From Dawidia cretensis (GTDB lineage Bacteria > Bacteroidota > Bacteroidia > Cytophagales > Cyclobacteriaceae), in contig NZ_JAHESE010000029.1 of assembly GCF_018598175.1 (NCBI RefSeq), positions 1 to 64,000 of the forward strand: a stretch of 64,000 nucleotides of DNA. The letters run 5' to 3'. The first letter of the stretch is position 1. The number at the start of each line of letters is the position of its first letter. A program made the translations under genes and the position numbers. Below the pieces are notes generated by a model. That model searched no databases and was not told the origin of the DNA. It was given only the letters and a program-made list of their open reading frames with translations. Shown in pieces: positions 43,332 through 52,747 of the stretch.

Positions 43332-44138
43332 TCAGGGTTTCTGCAGGGGGTGAACTTCCAGCCTCTTCCCGTCAATGATGTATAGGCGCTCATCACTCTG
43401 GAGGACAAAACCCTGGGATACCCGGCTGTCGGCATCATCGTATTTGGCGCTGAACAGGTTGAACATCTGGCGCCGGTCGTTGGTGTCGAAATATACCTCT
43501 TCTCCCAGGAAGTTAAAATACCGAATGCCCGGTGCTGTCAGTGTGCGCAGATGCTTGCCCATGCTGCTGTACATGTGCAGCGCTTTGCCGCGTTCGAGTA
43601 AGAAAAGGAAGCCCTGGTATTCGCGCATATAGGTGATCGCTTCGTGCTTGTCTGCAGTAACTCCTGCTACGGGGGTTTCCACCAATACTATACCTTTCTG
43701 TGTGTCGATCTTCTTCAGGCTCCAGTCGGCGACATCCAGTATCCACACGTTGTAATCGCCGGAGGCGCAGACCAGCCAGGGTTCTGCGGCGAAGGCTGCG
43801 TCGATGGAGATGGAGTTGTTAATGTCTGCCTCGAATGACGGGTTGAGATAGGCATAATGTTGTGTGGGGCGGTAATACGCAAACAGGCGAGCGCCGTCAC
43901 GTGGGTCGAAGAGTGTGAGCCGGGGGAGGTTATCAGGTGAGGTAGCACGTAGGTTGCCGTCTTTGTCGTAACGCTGTAAGCGCCCGCTGCGCAGCTGCAG
44001 GTAAAGCTCGCCGGGACGATCGATGAACGCTGCCGTGACGCTATCCGGTAACGTGATAGCTATAGGCTTGGGCGTCTGGGCCAGAAGGGACGTGCCCGCC
44101 AGCAACAGCATGATTACATATAGGGTTAAAAGGCGCAT
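43332..44138 (-). CDS. Secreted beta-propeller-like protein of unknown function
   Basis: Protein of 268 residues from the ATG at 44138, which gives a good signal peptide (MRLLTLYVIMLLLAGTSLLA); the longer frame to 44258 would bury it. The remaining sequence has short repeated beta patterns (GELYLQLRSGRLQRYDKDGN, YNVWILDVADWSLKKIDT, FLFLLERGKALHMYSSMG), suggesting a propeller of six or so blades. I do not recognise a named family. Its stop lies 20 nt before the NHL-repeat gene start, so the two are probably co-transcribed. Confidence 0.75.
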   Translation of the reverse strand: MRLLTLYVIMLLLAGTSLLAQTPKPIAITLPDSVTAAFIDRPGELYLQLRSGRLQRYDKDGNLRATSPDNLPRLTLFDPRDGARLFAYYRPTQHYAYLNPSFEADINNSISIDAAFAAEPWLVCASGDYNVWILDVADWSLKKIDTQKGIVLVETPVAGVTADKHEAITYMREYQGFLFLLERGKALHMYSSMGKHLRTLTAPGIRYFNFLGEEVYFDTNDRRQMFNLFSAKYDDADSRVSQGFVLQSDERLYIIDGKRLEVHPLQKP

Positions 44139-44331
44139 TATTTCACGATCATCAGGTACACACAAACCTACACAAAAATTATGCTGCGACGCGCGCGAGT
44201 ATGTAGAATTGTACAAATCAGCGAAAAATTTATACTCCGTTTTATGCTGAACGAGCATATCCTGTAATAACCTAAAGTTTCTTACATGACGTCAACCTCC
44301 ATCTGCTTTCTCGCGGTACTATTAAACCAAA

Positions 44332-44350
44332 GTGCGTTACTTTAACGCAC
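44332..44350. promoter_or_regulatory. Inverted repeat in front of a secreted protein gene
   Basis: GTGCGTTA and TAACGCAC are perfect 8-bp arms separated by CTT, 18 nt before the ATG at 44369. It could be a repressor site over the transcription start or a 5' leader hairpin. The sequence alone does not decide. Confidence 0.5.
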
Positions 44351-44368
44351 GATAAACTCCACACTATC

Positions 44369-45238
44369 ATGCGAAAAATTCTTATCCTCTCGTTCGTGCT
44401 GGCAGCCAGTATAAATGGCTTTAGCCAGTTCGACATCAAAAAAGACGTGCTGCTAAAGGATAAACAGCCCTATGCGCAGATCACGGGTACCTCCAAGTTT
44501 ATGGAGCCCGCCAATCTGGCGGTAAGCTCTCTCAACGGTGACTCGCTTTTTACTATCAAGACCTGGAAGTACACCAACGCTAATCCCAAGTTCAGAAACC
44601 TGTTCGGCTACACGGTTCGTTTTGTTGGCAGCGGTACGTCAATGGTTCGCTTACATGACGAGGCCTATCCGCCGACGCGCAAAGACAAGATCTACAACTT
44701 GGTGGTAAAGGGCTTCACACAGGACTTGGTGGTAAACAACGCTATCAACCCGGCGGCTGAAGCAGAGTTTCTCAAACTTGATGGTGTTCCCACCATTGCG
44801 AAAGCAGCGGAATATGAGAAGAGCATGGCTGATTATCTGAAGGCTTATTACCCAATTTCCCGAACAACCGAAGCGAAAGTAACGCTGAAGAATGTAAAGG
44901 AGGTTAAAGAGAAAGATGGCTCCATTACGCGTACGCAGGATGCATATCAGAGTGATGTATACCTGGTAACGATTGTCACACGTCTGACAGGCGAAGCAGT
45001 ATATACACTGCAACGTAAGAATGATAAACCATTTGTACACGGTGACGAGAAGCTGGAAGAGGCGCCGGTGGCGTTTGGTTTGGTGGCTTCGTCGGTATTT
45101 AGTTACCCTGTAGGGAACAGCTTTCCGGTGACGATCCATTCGAACCTGGCGGTGAAAGATTCCGAGATCAAGGTGGCTGTGCCGAATAAGGCGGAGGTGG
45201 AGATCGCTCAATACCTGGTCGATAACAAATTGTTGTAA
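44369..45238 (+). CDS. Secreted protein of unknown function
   Basis: Protein of 289 residues with a signal peptide (about 1-20, ending INGFSQ). The body has a beta-rich N-terminal part (SLNGDSLFTIKTWKYTNANP, LFGYTVRFVGSGTSMVRL) and a C-terminal helix region rich in Lys and Val. I see no catalytic motif and no family I can name. It is a single-gene unit with an inverted repeat in front and a terminator behind. Confidence 0.75.
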   Translation: MRKILILSFVLAASINGFSQFDIKKDVLLKDKQPYAQITGTSKFMEPANLAVSSLNGDSLFTIKTWKYTNANPKFRNLFGYTVRFVGSGTSMVRLHDEAYPPTRKDKIYNLVVKGFTQDLVVNNAINPAAEAEFLKLDGVPTIAKAAEYEKSMADYLKAYYPISRTTEAKVTLKNVKEVKEKDGSITRTQDAYQSDVYLVTIVTRLTGEAVYTLQRKNDKPFVHGDEKLEEAPVAFGLVASSVFSYPVGNSFPVTIHSNLAVKDSEIKVAVPNKAEVEIAQYLVDNKLL

Positions 45239-45249
45239 GAAATAAAAAG

Positions 45250-45276
45250 CGCCAGTCGGGAAGCTGGCGTTTTTTT
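45250..45276 (+). terminator. Terminator after the secreted protein gene
   Basis: Stem CGCCAG / CTGGCG with an 8-nt loop, followed by seven T. It lies 11 nt after the stop codon, between convergent genes. Confidence 0.88.
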
Positions 45277-45278
45277 AT

Positions 45279-46052
45279 TTAATCTCTTGGGAAAGTCTTC
45301 AACACCATCGTCTCCCCATCGTATACCCCATACGTATTGAAGTTCACCCACTCGCCGATGTTAATATACCGGGCGTGCTCTCCGATCGGTAGATCCAGCG
45401 GCAAATGCCGGTGGCCGAAGATGTAGAAGTCGTGATGGGCCTTTTGCTCGACTTCGGTGCAGTATACCCAGAGGTATTCGTTCTCGGCTTTTTCGAATTT
45501 GTCTTCCTGTTTCTCTATGTTGCTGATGCGGCTCTTGCGCGACCAGTAGTTGGCGAGTCCGATGCCGAAGTTGGGGTGGATGCGGGCGAACAGCCACTGG
45601 CACAGGCGGCTGTTAAAGAACTTTTTGAGGAACTTATACGTGTGGTCGCCGGGCCCCAGGCCATCGCCGTGGCCGATCATCAGCCGTTGTGTGCCCACCG
45701 TCAATATTTGTGGATCGCGGTAAATCGGGATGCCCAGCTCTTCTGTGAAATAATCGAACATCCACATGTCATGGTTGCCTGTGAAGAAGATAATGGGAAT
45801 GCCTGCATCGCGCAGCTCGGCCAGCTTGCCTTGCAGGCGAATGAAGCCTTTGGGGATGGCGTGGCGGTACTCGAACCAGAAGTCAAAGATGTCGCCGAGC
45901 AGGTAAATGCTGTGGGCCTCGTCTTTGATGGAATCCAGCCAGCGGACGATGCGCCGCTCGCGCTGCAGGCTATCCTCCCGGGTGGGAACACCCAGGTGAA
46001 AGTCGGAGGCGAAGAAAATCTTCTTGTGGTGGAGCGAGGGGATATTATTCAT
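45279..46052 (-). CDS. lpxH: UDP-2,3-diacylglucosamine diphosphatase
   Basis: Calcineurin-like metallophosphatase of 257 residues of the LpxH group, which converts UDP-2,3-diacylglucosamine to lipid X and UMP in lipid A synthesis. Metal-binding blocks are complete: ASDFHLG, GDIFDFW, GNHDMW, GHGDGLGPGD and FGHRHLPLD. Length is normal for Bacteroidota LpxH. It follows ftsH on the same strand, but a strong terminator between them means it depends on read-through or its own promoter. Confidence 0.9.
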   Translation of the reverse strand: MNNIPSLHHKKIFFASDFHLGVPTREDSLQRERRIVRWLDSIKDEAHSIYLLGDIFDFWFEYRHAIPKGFIRLQGKLAELRDAGIPIIFFTGNHDMWMFDYFTEELGIPIYRDPQILTVGTQRLMIGHGDGLGPGDHTYKFLKKFFNSRLCQWLFARIHPNFGIGLANYWSRKSRISNIEKQEDKFEKAENEYLWVYCTEVEQKAHHDFYIFGHRHLPLDLPIGEHARYINIGEWVNFNTYGVYDGETMVLKTFPRD

Positions 46053-46084
46053 AAAAAAACTCAGAACCTGTGGGGTCCTGAGTT
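46053..46084 (-). terminator. Terminator of ftsH, immediately before lpxH
   Basis: Read on the minus strand, AACTCAGGACC pairs with GGTTCTGAGTT (one mismatch) and is followed by a run of T (46053-46059). It ends directly at the lpxH start codon, so its T run lies where the ribosome site of lpxH would be expected. Confidence 0.85.
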
Positions 46085-46115
46085 CAAAAATAAGCGGATT
46101 ATTTTAGTTTCTTGT

Positions 46116-48182
46116 TTACGACAGTGGCGAAGTGCGCAGCTCGTCAGGCCTGTCGCCTTCCAGCGTCGGCGTAGGGTCTACACCGGGCTGCTCGTTTTCC
46201 TGAGCCTGTTTTTCATACTTGCCTGTGCCGTTGGTAAATTGTTGGTAAGTCGTTTGTTTTTCAAACGGACGTTTGCCAATCAACCTTTCCAGGTCGGCCT
46301 GGAAGAGAATCTCTTTCTCCAGCAGCTCTTTGGCGATCACATCCAGATAGATCCGATGTTTGCTCAGCAGGGCTTTTGTGCGCTCATAGGCTTCGTCGAT
46401 GATACCCTTCACTTCCACGTCGATCCTCTCCGAAGTAGCTTCGGAGTAAGGCTTTTGGAAGGAGTAGTCGTTGGCTTTTGAGTCGTAGAACGACATATTG
46501 CCAATCTGTTTATTCATACCATAGACGGTCACGATGCTGTACGCCAATTTGGTGATGCGTTCCAGGTCGCTTAGGGCACCCGTGGAGACCTTGCCGAATA
46601 CCAGATCCTCCGCCGCACGTCCACCAAAGGCCATACACATTTCGTCCAGCAGTTGCTCGGTTTGATACAGGAACTGCTCTTTGGGCAGGTACTGTGCATA
46701 CCCCAGCGCGGCTACGCCGCGCGGTACGATGCTGACCTTCACCAGCGGATCGGCGTGCTCCAGGAACCAGCCCGCTACCGCGTGACCGGCTTCATGGAAG
46801 GCCACGATCTTTTTCTCTTCCGGCGAAATGATCTTGTTCTTCTTCTCGAGGCCACCGATCACACGGTCAATGGCGTCCTGGAAGTCTTGCATGTCGACGG
46901 CTTTCTTATCACGACGCGCGGCAATCAGCGCGGCTTCGTTACATACGTTGGCGATCTCCGCACCCGCAAAGCCCGGCGTCTGCGCCGAAAGCTTTTTCGG
47001 ATCTACGGTAGGATCCAGCTTGATAGGCTTGAGGTGTACTTTAAAGATTGCCTCACGGCCTACGATATCGGGTTTGTCAATGCTGATCTGGCGGTCGAAA
47101 CGGCCCGGACGCAGCAGCGCAGAGTCGAGCACGTCAGGGCGGTTGGTTGCGGCCAGGATGATCACACCCGAGTCGGTAGCAAAACCGTCCATTTCCACCA
47201 GCAGCGAGTTCAGCGTATTCTCACGCTCGTCATTCGCACCGGGCAACTGACCACGACCGCGTGACCGGCCGATAGCGTCGATCTCATCGATGAATATGAT
47301 ACACGGGGCTTTCTCTTTGGCTTGCTTGAACAGGTCACGTACCCGCGCAGCGCCCACGCCCACAAACATTTCCACGAAGTCGGAACCCGACAGTGAGAAG
47401 AAAGGCACAGCGGCTTCACCTGCGACAGCTTTCGCGAGCAAGGTCTTACCGGTACCCGGAGGGCCTACCAGCAACGCACCTTTCGGAATCTTACCACCCA
47501 GCTTGGTGAACTTGCTTGGCGTCTTCAGGAAGTCTACAATTTCTTTTACTTCTTCTTTGGCTTCGTCCAGGCCGGCGACGTCCGAGAAGGTGATCTTTAC
47601 TTTGTTCTCGGCATCGAACAGGGCAGCCTTCGATTTGCCGATGTTAAAGATCTGTCCACCGGGACCTGCACCGCCGGTCATGCGGCGCATCAGCATCCAG
47701 AAACCGAAGAGGAGCAGGAACAACAAGCCCCACTGGAACAGTTGACCTACATAGTCGCCACGGTCTTCCGACTTATATTCGGGCTTCGCGCTGTCGGGCA
47801 ACTTGTCTTTAAAGATCCGGAACTCCTGATCGAAGTTGCCGGCGTCTACCACGCGCACAATAAAGTGCGGGCCGGAGGCGCTGGAGCCACCGATCGGGTT
47901 GCTGTTAAGGTCTTGCTTATATTTAGCATTTTGCAATGCGTCGGAAGTAAGTGTTACTTCTACGAATTTTTGATTTTGCACGAGGATGACTTTCCGTACA
48001 TCGCCCGCTTTTACCATCTGTTTGAAGACGTCGTAGTCGACTTCCTTTAAACCATTCGTGGAGTTGAAATACATCACGCCGAAGATGACAGCGATGGTAG
48101 CCAGGATCACCCAGATCTGGTAATTACCACGCGGTGGCTTAGTAGGTAACAGCGGTTTATTTTCTTTTTGTTTGTCGGCCAT
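46116..48182 (-). CDS. ftsH: ATP-dependent zinc metalloprotease FtsH
   Basis: Membrane-bound AAA+ protease of 688 residues that degrades misfolded and regulatory membrane or cytosolic proteins. Two membrane segments (about 25-42 and 145-165) flank a periplasmic domain. The AAA module has GPPGTGKT (Walker A), IIFIDEIDA (Walker B) and the second region of homology ([17 protein letters not shown]). The zinc site is HEAGH in the protease domain. It is full length. The order rsfS-ftsH with divergent birA is typical of Bacteroidota. Confidence 0.97.
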   Translation of the reverse strand: MADKQKENKPLLPTKPPRGNYQIWVILATIAVIFGVMYFNSTNGLKEVDYDVFKQMVKAGDVRKVILVQNQKFVEVTLTSDALQNAKYKQDLNSNPIGGSSASGPHFIVRVVDAGNFDQEFRIFKDKLPDSAKPEYKSEDRGDYVGQLFQWGLLFLLLFGFWMLMRRMTGGAGPGGQIFNIGKSKAALFDAENKVKITFSDVAGLDEAKEEVKEIVDFLKTPSKFTKLGGKIPKGALLVGPPGTGKTLLAKAVAGEAAVPFFSLSGSDFVEMFVGVGAARVRDLFKQAKEKAPCIIFIDEIDAIGRSRGRGQLPGANDERENTLNSLLVEMDGFATDSGVIILAATNRPDVLDSALLRPGRFDRQISIDKPDIVGREAIFKVHLKPIKLDPTVDPKKLSAQTPGFAGAEIANVCNEAALIAARRDKKAVDMQDFQDAIDRVIGGLEKKNKIISPEEKKIVAFHEAGHAVAGWFLEHADPLVKVSIVPRGVAALGYAQYLPKEQFLYQTEQLLDEMCMAFGGRAAEDLVFGKVSTGALSDLERITKLAYSIVTVYGMNKQIGNMSFYDSKANDYSFQKPYSEATSERIDVEVKGIIDEAYERTKALLSKHRIYLDVIAKELLEKEILFQADLERLIGKRPFEKQTTYQQFTNGTGKYEKQAQENEQPGVDPTPTLEGDRPDELRTSPLS

Positions 48183-48245
48183 TTCTATTTACGATCAGTG
48201 TTTTCAAATATCTACTCAATAACGTGGTGCAGGACATTTAGTTCT

Positions 48246-48617
48246 TTAGTCCTCGATTTCCGTTATATCGGCATCGCCCCATAAGCGCTCCAGCGCATAG
48301 AACTCACGCCGGTCCTTTTTAAAGACGTGTGCTACCACATCAATATAGTCGAGGAGCATCCACTCTTTATTGTTTTTTCCTTCGATGTGCCAGGGATTTT
48401 CTTTCAGAGTTTTGAAGACTTCTTCGTCAATAGAGTCAGCAATGGCATCTATCTGTTTATCGGAGTTACCGGAACAAACGATGAAGAAATCTGCGACTGC
48501 ATTCTTTACTTTGCGGAGGTCCATCACAACGATGTCCGCTGCCTTTTTTTCCTGCATGCCTTTTACGATCACCTCACTCAGTTTTTCCGAACTGGCCCCC
48601 TTCCGTTTTTTTACCAT
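48246..48617 (-). CDS. rsfS: Ribosomal silencing factor RsfS
   Basis: Small protein of 123 residues of the RsfS/Iojap family, which binds ribosomal protein L14 and blocks subunit joining in starved cells. Conserved stretches include DIVVMDLRKVKNAVADFFIV, CSGNSDKQIDAIAD, GKNNKEWMLLDYIDVVAHVF and ALERLWGDA. It lies 63 nt upstream of ftsH on the same strand and is divergent from birA, with 48 bp between start codons. Confidence 0.95.
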   Translation of the reverse strand: MVKKRKGASSEKLSEVIVKGMQEKKAADIVVMDLRKVKNAVADFFIVCSGNSDKQIDAIADSIDEEVFKTLKENPWHIEGKNNKEWMLLDYIDVVAHVFKKDRREFYALERLWGDADITEIED

Positions 48618-48665
48618 TAAACTATCTTCGTTTTTGGATTAACCCTCAAAACTAAACAAAATACC

Positions 48666-49424
48666 TTGTATAAAATCCCTACCAATACGCTTTTCATCGG
48701 CAAGAACCTTGTTTTTATGCCGGAATGTCACTCCACCAACACCCATGCCCTGCAACTTTGCCAGGAGTCGTCAACCCCGGAAGGTACGTTGGTGATCACG
48801 GATAACCAAACCGCCGGCCGTGGTCAGATGGGCAACACCTGGGAGGCGCACGCCGGTCAGAACCTCACGTTTTCGTTCATTCTGAAGCCTACGTTCCTGC
48901 GCCCGCACGAGCAATATTCACTCAATATGGCAATTTCGCTGGGTTTATACGATTTCCTATCCGCTTTTCTACAACAACCCGTCCACATCAAGTGGCCCAA
49001 CGACTTGCTGGCAGACGACCGGAAAGTGTGCGGGATTCTCATTGAAAACAGCATTCAAGGCTCTACGCTAGCCCATGCTGTAGTGGGCATAGGTTTAAAC
49101 GTAAACCAGGCTACTTTCGGTTCCCCGCGCGCGGGCTCGCTGCGCACGGTTGGCGGCCAATCGCATGCGCTCCAGGAGGTGCTCGACGTCCTTTTGGTTG
49201 CGCTTGAACAACGCTACCTGTCGCTGCGGCAGGGTAAAACCGTACAACTGAAGCAAGAGTACGAACAGGTGCTTTTTGGATTGAATGAGCTCCGGCCTTT
49301 TAAAGCAGCAGGAGAGGAGTTTGAGGGGAAAGTGAAGGGGATTGACGAGGCGGGAAGGTTGTTGTTGGAGACGATTGAGGGGATGAAGGTGTTTGCTTTG
49401 AAAGAAATTGAGTTCATTTATTGA
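48666..49424 (+). CDS. birA: Biotin-[acetyl-CoA-carboxylase] ligase
   Basis: Biotin protein ligase of 252 residues, catalytic domain only, lacking the N-terminal DNA-binding domain of E. coli BirA. It makes biotinyl-AMP and attaches biotin to carboxylase carrier proteins. Family motifs are CHSTNTHA, NQTAGRGQMGNTWEA (adenylate loop) and HIKWPNDLLADDRKVCGILIE. I start it at a TTG (48666) because the conserved N-terminal segment IGKNLVFMPECHSTN begins before the first ATG at 48717. It reads out from the short divergent region shared with rsfS. Confidence 0.92.
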   Translation: MYKIPTNTLFIGKNLVFMPECHSTNTHALQLCQESSTPEGTLVITDNQTAGRGQMGNTWEAHAGQNLTFSFILKPTFLRPHEQYSLNMAISLGLYDFLSAFLQQPVHIKWPNDLLADDRKVCGILIENSIQGSTLAHAVVGIGLNVNQATFGSPRAGSLRTVGGQSHALQEVLDVLLVALEQRYLSLRQGKTVQLKQEYEQVLFGLNELRPFKAAGEEFEGKVKGIDEAGRLLLETIEGMKVFALKEIEFIY

Positions 49425-49439
49425 ATTCCCGTAATTTTG
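49408..49439 (+). promoter_or_regulatory. Promoter of the THUMP methyltransferase gene
   Basis: TTG (49408-49410) and TAATTTTG (49432-49439) are 21 nt apart and match the Bacteroidota -33 and -7 boxes. The -7 box ends only 7 nt before the ATG at 49447, which implies a near-leaderless message. Part of the promoter lies inside the end of birA. Confidence 0.55.
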
Positions 49440-49446
49440 CGGCCTT

Positions 49447-50640
49447 ATGAACGTATTTCAGGAATCTCGCCGCATCATTATTACCTGTAACAAGCGCTTG
49501 TCGCCGTACCTTGAAAAAGAGGTTCGCGATCTGGGGTTTGAGCCGGAGCGGGTATTCCAAACAGGCGTGGAGCTGCTGGGCACTGTACGCGATTGTATTC
49601 GGCTGAACCTCAACCTGCGTTGCGCCAGTCAGATTCTTTATTCCTTGCACGAGTTTCGTGTCAACAGCCCCCAGGAGCTGTACGATGTGGTGTTTAAATT
49701 TCCGTGGGAAGACATCATGGCGGGCGAAGGCTACTTCTCGGTTACCAGCAATGTCGACCACTTCACTATCAATACACCTCTCTTTGCTAACGTAAAGGTA
49801 AAGGACGCCATTGCCGATCGCTTCCGCCGCAACACGGCCCGCCGCCCGAACTCGGGTCCCGATCTCGACCAGACGGTGGTGCACTTATACTGGAAGGAAG
49901 ATCGTGGCGAGCTCTTTGCCGATACATCAGGGTACACGCTTGCCAAGCACGGCTACCGCAAGGTGCCGGGTAAGGCGCCTATGCTGGAGGCGCTGGCAGC
50001 CGCGACGTTAATGGCGGGTAAGTGGGATCGTCAGTCACCATTCGTTAATCCCATGTGTGGTTCGGGTACCCTGGCTATCGAGGCGGCTTTGTTGGCGACC
50101 GATCGTCGCCCGGGTTTGTACCGCGACAATTATGCTTTTATGCACTTGCTGGGGTATGAGGAAAGCTTCTACCGCGAAGAGCGCGAGCAGCTCGACGCCC
50201 GGGTACACGATGTGCCCGGCCTGCAGATTATTGCCAGCGACATCAGCGACGATGCCGTGAACGTTGCACAGTCCAATGCCGGCATGGCGGGCGTTGCTAA
50301 CCTGATTCGTTTCGAGCGTGGCGACTTTGCGAAAACGACCGTGCCGCCGGCGCCGGGGGTGGTATATTTCAACCCCGAGTACGGCGAGCGTTTGGGTGAA
50401 GTGCAGGCGCTGGAGGAAACGTACGGCCGCGTCGGCGATTTTCTCAAGCAGCAATGCAAGGGCTACACCGGCTACATCTTTACCGGTAACCTCGATCTGG
50501 CCAAAAAGATCGGCTTGCGCGCCAGCCGTCGCATCGAGTTTTATACGGCCAAGCTGGACTGTCGATTGTTGGAATACGAGCTGTATGCAGGCACCCGGCA
50601 GAAGAAACAGAGTGAGAGTGAGAGCGAGAGCGGTGTGTGA
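49447..50640 (+). CDS. THUMP-domain rRNA methyltransferase (RlmL/YpsC-like)
   Basis: Class I SAM-dependent RNA methyltransferase of 397 residues. An N-terminal THUMP and ferredoxin-like part (about 1-160) is followed by the methyltransferase fold with VNPMCGSGTLAIEAAL (SAM loop) and YFNPEYGERLGE, the NPPY-like catalytic block. It most resembles enzymes that methylate guanine N2 in 23S rRNA. It ends in a low-complexity tail SESESESG coded by a purine-rich repeat. It lies 22 nt after birA but appears to have its own promoter. Confidence 0.9.
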   Translation: MNVFQESRRIIITCNKRLSPYLEKEVRDLGFEPERVFQTGVELLGTVRDCIRLNLNLRCASQILYSLHEFRVNSPQELYDVVFKFPWEDIMAGEGYFSVTSNVDHFTINTPLFANVKVKDAIADRFRRNTARRPNSGPDLDQTVVHLYWKEDRGELFADTSGYTLAKHGYRKVPGKAPMLEALAAATLMAGKWDRQSPFVNPMCGSGTLAIEAALLATDRRPGLYRDNYAFMHLLGYEESFYREEREQLDARVHDVPGLQIIASDISDDAVNVAQSNAGMAGVANLIRFERGDFAKTTVPPAPGVVYFNPEYGERLGEVQALEETYGRVGDFLKQQCKGYTGYIFTGNLDLAKKIGLRASRRIEFYTAKLDCRLLEYELYAGTRQKKQSESESESGV

Positions 50641-50785
50641 GTGTGGGAGTGGGTGTGAAGAGACCGCGTGCAGAGAAAGCGAAGGCGGCCTCGTAAAAGC
50701 TTAACAAATTCTTTCCGCTTATCCCCGGTGGTTTTTTTAATTTGCGGGCTCCGTTTACCTTACGGATCTTAACAAATTCATCGGT

Positions 50786-51427
50786 ATGATCTCCGTGCGC
50801 AATCTTTCTTATCAATATGACGGAACATCCCGGGCCATACAATTCCAGGATTTTTCCATTCCCCAGGGCGAGCACGGCCTGCTGCTCGGTGAGTCGGGCA
50901 GCGGCAAGACCACGCTGCTGCACGTCATCGGCGGACTGCTGCGCAAGTATAGCGGCACGGTGTCCATTCAAGACACTGCGCTGAACGCCTTATCGGAAGC
51001 GGCCCTCGACGGTTTCCGCGGCCGCCACATCGGTTTCATCTTCCAGCGCAATCATCTTATCAGCGCCCTGACGGTGGAAAAGAACCTCGCATTGTCGCCT
51101 TACCTGGCGGGACTGCCTCCGGACGCCGCGCGCATCGATCAGGTGCTGGCCAGCCTGGGGTTGCAAGAGAAAAAGAAAAGCCGCATCAGCGAGCTCAGCC
51201 ACGGCCAGGCCCAGCGGGTAGCCATTGCACGGGCTGTGCTGAATAAGCCATCCATCATTCTGGCCGATGAGCCTACGTCGGCACTCGACGATAAGAACTG
51301 CGAGCGTGTCATCACGTTGCTGACCGACGTTGCCCGGCAGCACGGCGCCACACTGTTGGTTGCGACACACGACCAGCGCCTCAAAGACCGCATCAGCAAC
51401 CGCATCGACCTCACTACAGCTCCGTAA
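50786..51427 (+). CDS. ABC transporter ATP-binding protein (LolD/MacB type)
   Basis: ATPase of 213 residues with Walker A GESGSGKTT, Walker B IILADEPTSALDD and the signature ELSHGQAQRVAIARA (SHGQ in place of SGGQ). The group works with FtsX-fold permeases in lipoprotein release, antibiotic export or metal handling. The permease gene follows after 17 nt, and a DUF3299 gene comes next, so the three form a unit. ATG at 50786 is preceded by a plausible spacing from the GC-poor leader. Confidence 0.93.
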   Translation: MISVRNLSYQYDGTSRAIQFQDFSIPQGEHGLLLGESGSGKTTLLHVIGGLLRKYSGTVSIQDTALNALSEAALDGFRGRHIGFIFQRNHLISALTVEKNLALSPYLAGLPPDAARIDQVLASLGLQEKKKSRISELSHGQAQRVAIARAVLNKPSIILADEPTSALDDKNCERVITLLTDVARQHGATLLVATHDQRLKDRISNRIDLTTAP

Positions 51428-51444
51428 CCCGCGATACCACACCC

Positions 51445-52710
51445 ATGAGCTTATTGACACTTGTCTGGAATTACCTCAAAGCCCGGCCGCTGAACACGGC
51501 CATCAATATTCTGTTGCTCTCGCTGGGCATTGCCGTCATTACCATCCTGCTGCTTTTCAGTCAGCAGCTTGAAAAAAAGATTACCGAGAATGCCAAAGGC
51601 ATCGACCTGGTGGTAGGGGCGAAGGGCAGTCCGTTGCAAATCATCCTTTGCAATATCTTTCACATCGACTTCCCCACCGGCAATATCAAGCTCTTCGAAG
51701 CCGAGCGGATCGCCAAAAATCGCCTTGTTAAAAAAGCTATACCGCTCGCGTTGGGCGACAGCTATAACACCTACCGCATCATCGGTACCAACAGGGCCTA
51801 TGCCGATCTATACCACGGCGAGCTCGCCACCGGCGCGTGGTGGGACAAAGATTTGCAAGTAACACTCGGCGCGAACGTCGCGGCCCTCACAAAACTCAAG
51901 CCCGGTGACCACTTTGCCAGCGCACACGGTCTGACAGAGGGCGGGCATGCACACGAAGAACATCAATATGTAGTCGTGGGTATTCTGAAACCTTCCAACA
52001 GTGTATTGGATAACGTCATCCTGACCAACGTGGAGAGTGTGTGGACGGTACACGAAGAGCATGGCGAGGAAGATGAGCACGAAGAACATGCGGAGGAAGC
52101 GCCTGTGCGCGATTCTACGTTTGTGCCGTCACCGCTTATCCCCTCCGTGGCAAAGGGCGATTCTACAAAAGAGATTACGGCGATGCTGTTGCAGTACCGC
52201 TCGCCGATGGGGGCGATCCAACTGCCCCGCATCGTGAATGCACAGAGCAGTCTGCAGGCCGCATCTCCCGCCTTTGAAACAGCGCGCCTGTTCTCGATCC
52301 TTGGGGTGGGGGTGGACATCCTGATGGGCTTCGCGTATGTGTTGATTGTCATATCGGGGTTAAGCATCTTTATAGCCTTATATAACTCGCTGAAAGAGCG
52401 TCGCTACGACCTGGCCATTATGCGGTCGATGGGCGCCACGCGCACCAAGGTGTTTATTTCGATTTTACTGGAGGGTGGTTTCCTGACGCTGGCGGGCAGT
52501 GTGCTGGGGCTATTGGCCGGGCATGGCGCCGTGATGTTGCTGGCCGGCATGGCTGAACAGGCCCAGCGCACGGGCATTAGTGGACTGGTGTTTTATCCGC
52601 AGGAGTGGATCATTCTGGTCGGAAGTTTGTTGTTGGGGTTGGTATGTGCCGTGATTCCGGCGGTGCAGGCCTATCGTACCGATATATCAAAGGTATTGGC
52701 CGGGCACTAG
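51445..52710 (+). CDS. FtsX-fold ABC permease with His-rich extracytoplasmic insert
   Basis: Permease of 421 residues with one N-terminal helix (about 18-40), a large extracytoplasmic domain (about 45-285) and three C-terminal helices (about 290-312, 340-365, 385-410). It belongs to the MacB/LolC class. The extracytoplasmic domain carries two clusters rich in His and Glu: His156, 161, 168, 170 and 173, and His203, 206, 212 and 215 among many Glu. Such clusters often bind zinc, nickel or cobalt. With the ATPase upstream and the DUF3299 protein downstream, a role in metal handling is possible but inferred. Confidence 0.9.
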   Translation: MSLLTLVWNYLKARPLNTAINILLLSLGIAVITILLLFSQQLEKKITENAKGIDLVVGAKGSPLQIILCNIFHIDFPTGNIKLFEAERIAKNRLVKKAIPLALGDSYNTYRIIGTNRAYADLYHGELATGAWWDKDLQVTLGANVAALTKLKPGDHFASAHGLTEGGHAHEEHQYVVVGILKPSNSVLDNVILTNVESVWTVHEEHGEEDEHEEHAEEAPVRDSTFVPSPLIPSVAKGDSTKEITAMLLQYRSPMGAIQLPRIVNAQSSLQAASPAFETARLFSILGVGVDILMGFAYVLIVISGLSIFIALYNSLKERRYDLAIMRSMGATRTKVFISILLEGGFLTLAGSVLGLLAGHGAVMLLAGMAEQAQRTGISGLVFYPQEWIILVGSLLLGLVCAVIPAVQAYRTDISKVLAGH

Positions 52711-52747
52711 GCATGGATGTTTAATTGAAAACTGTAAATTCATAGAC

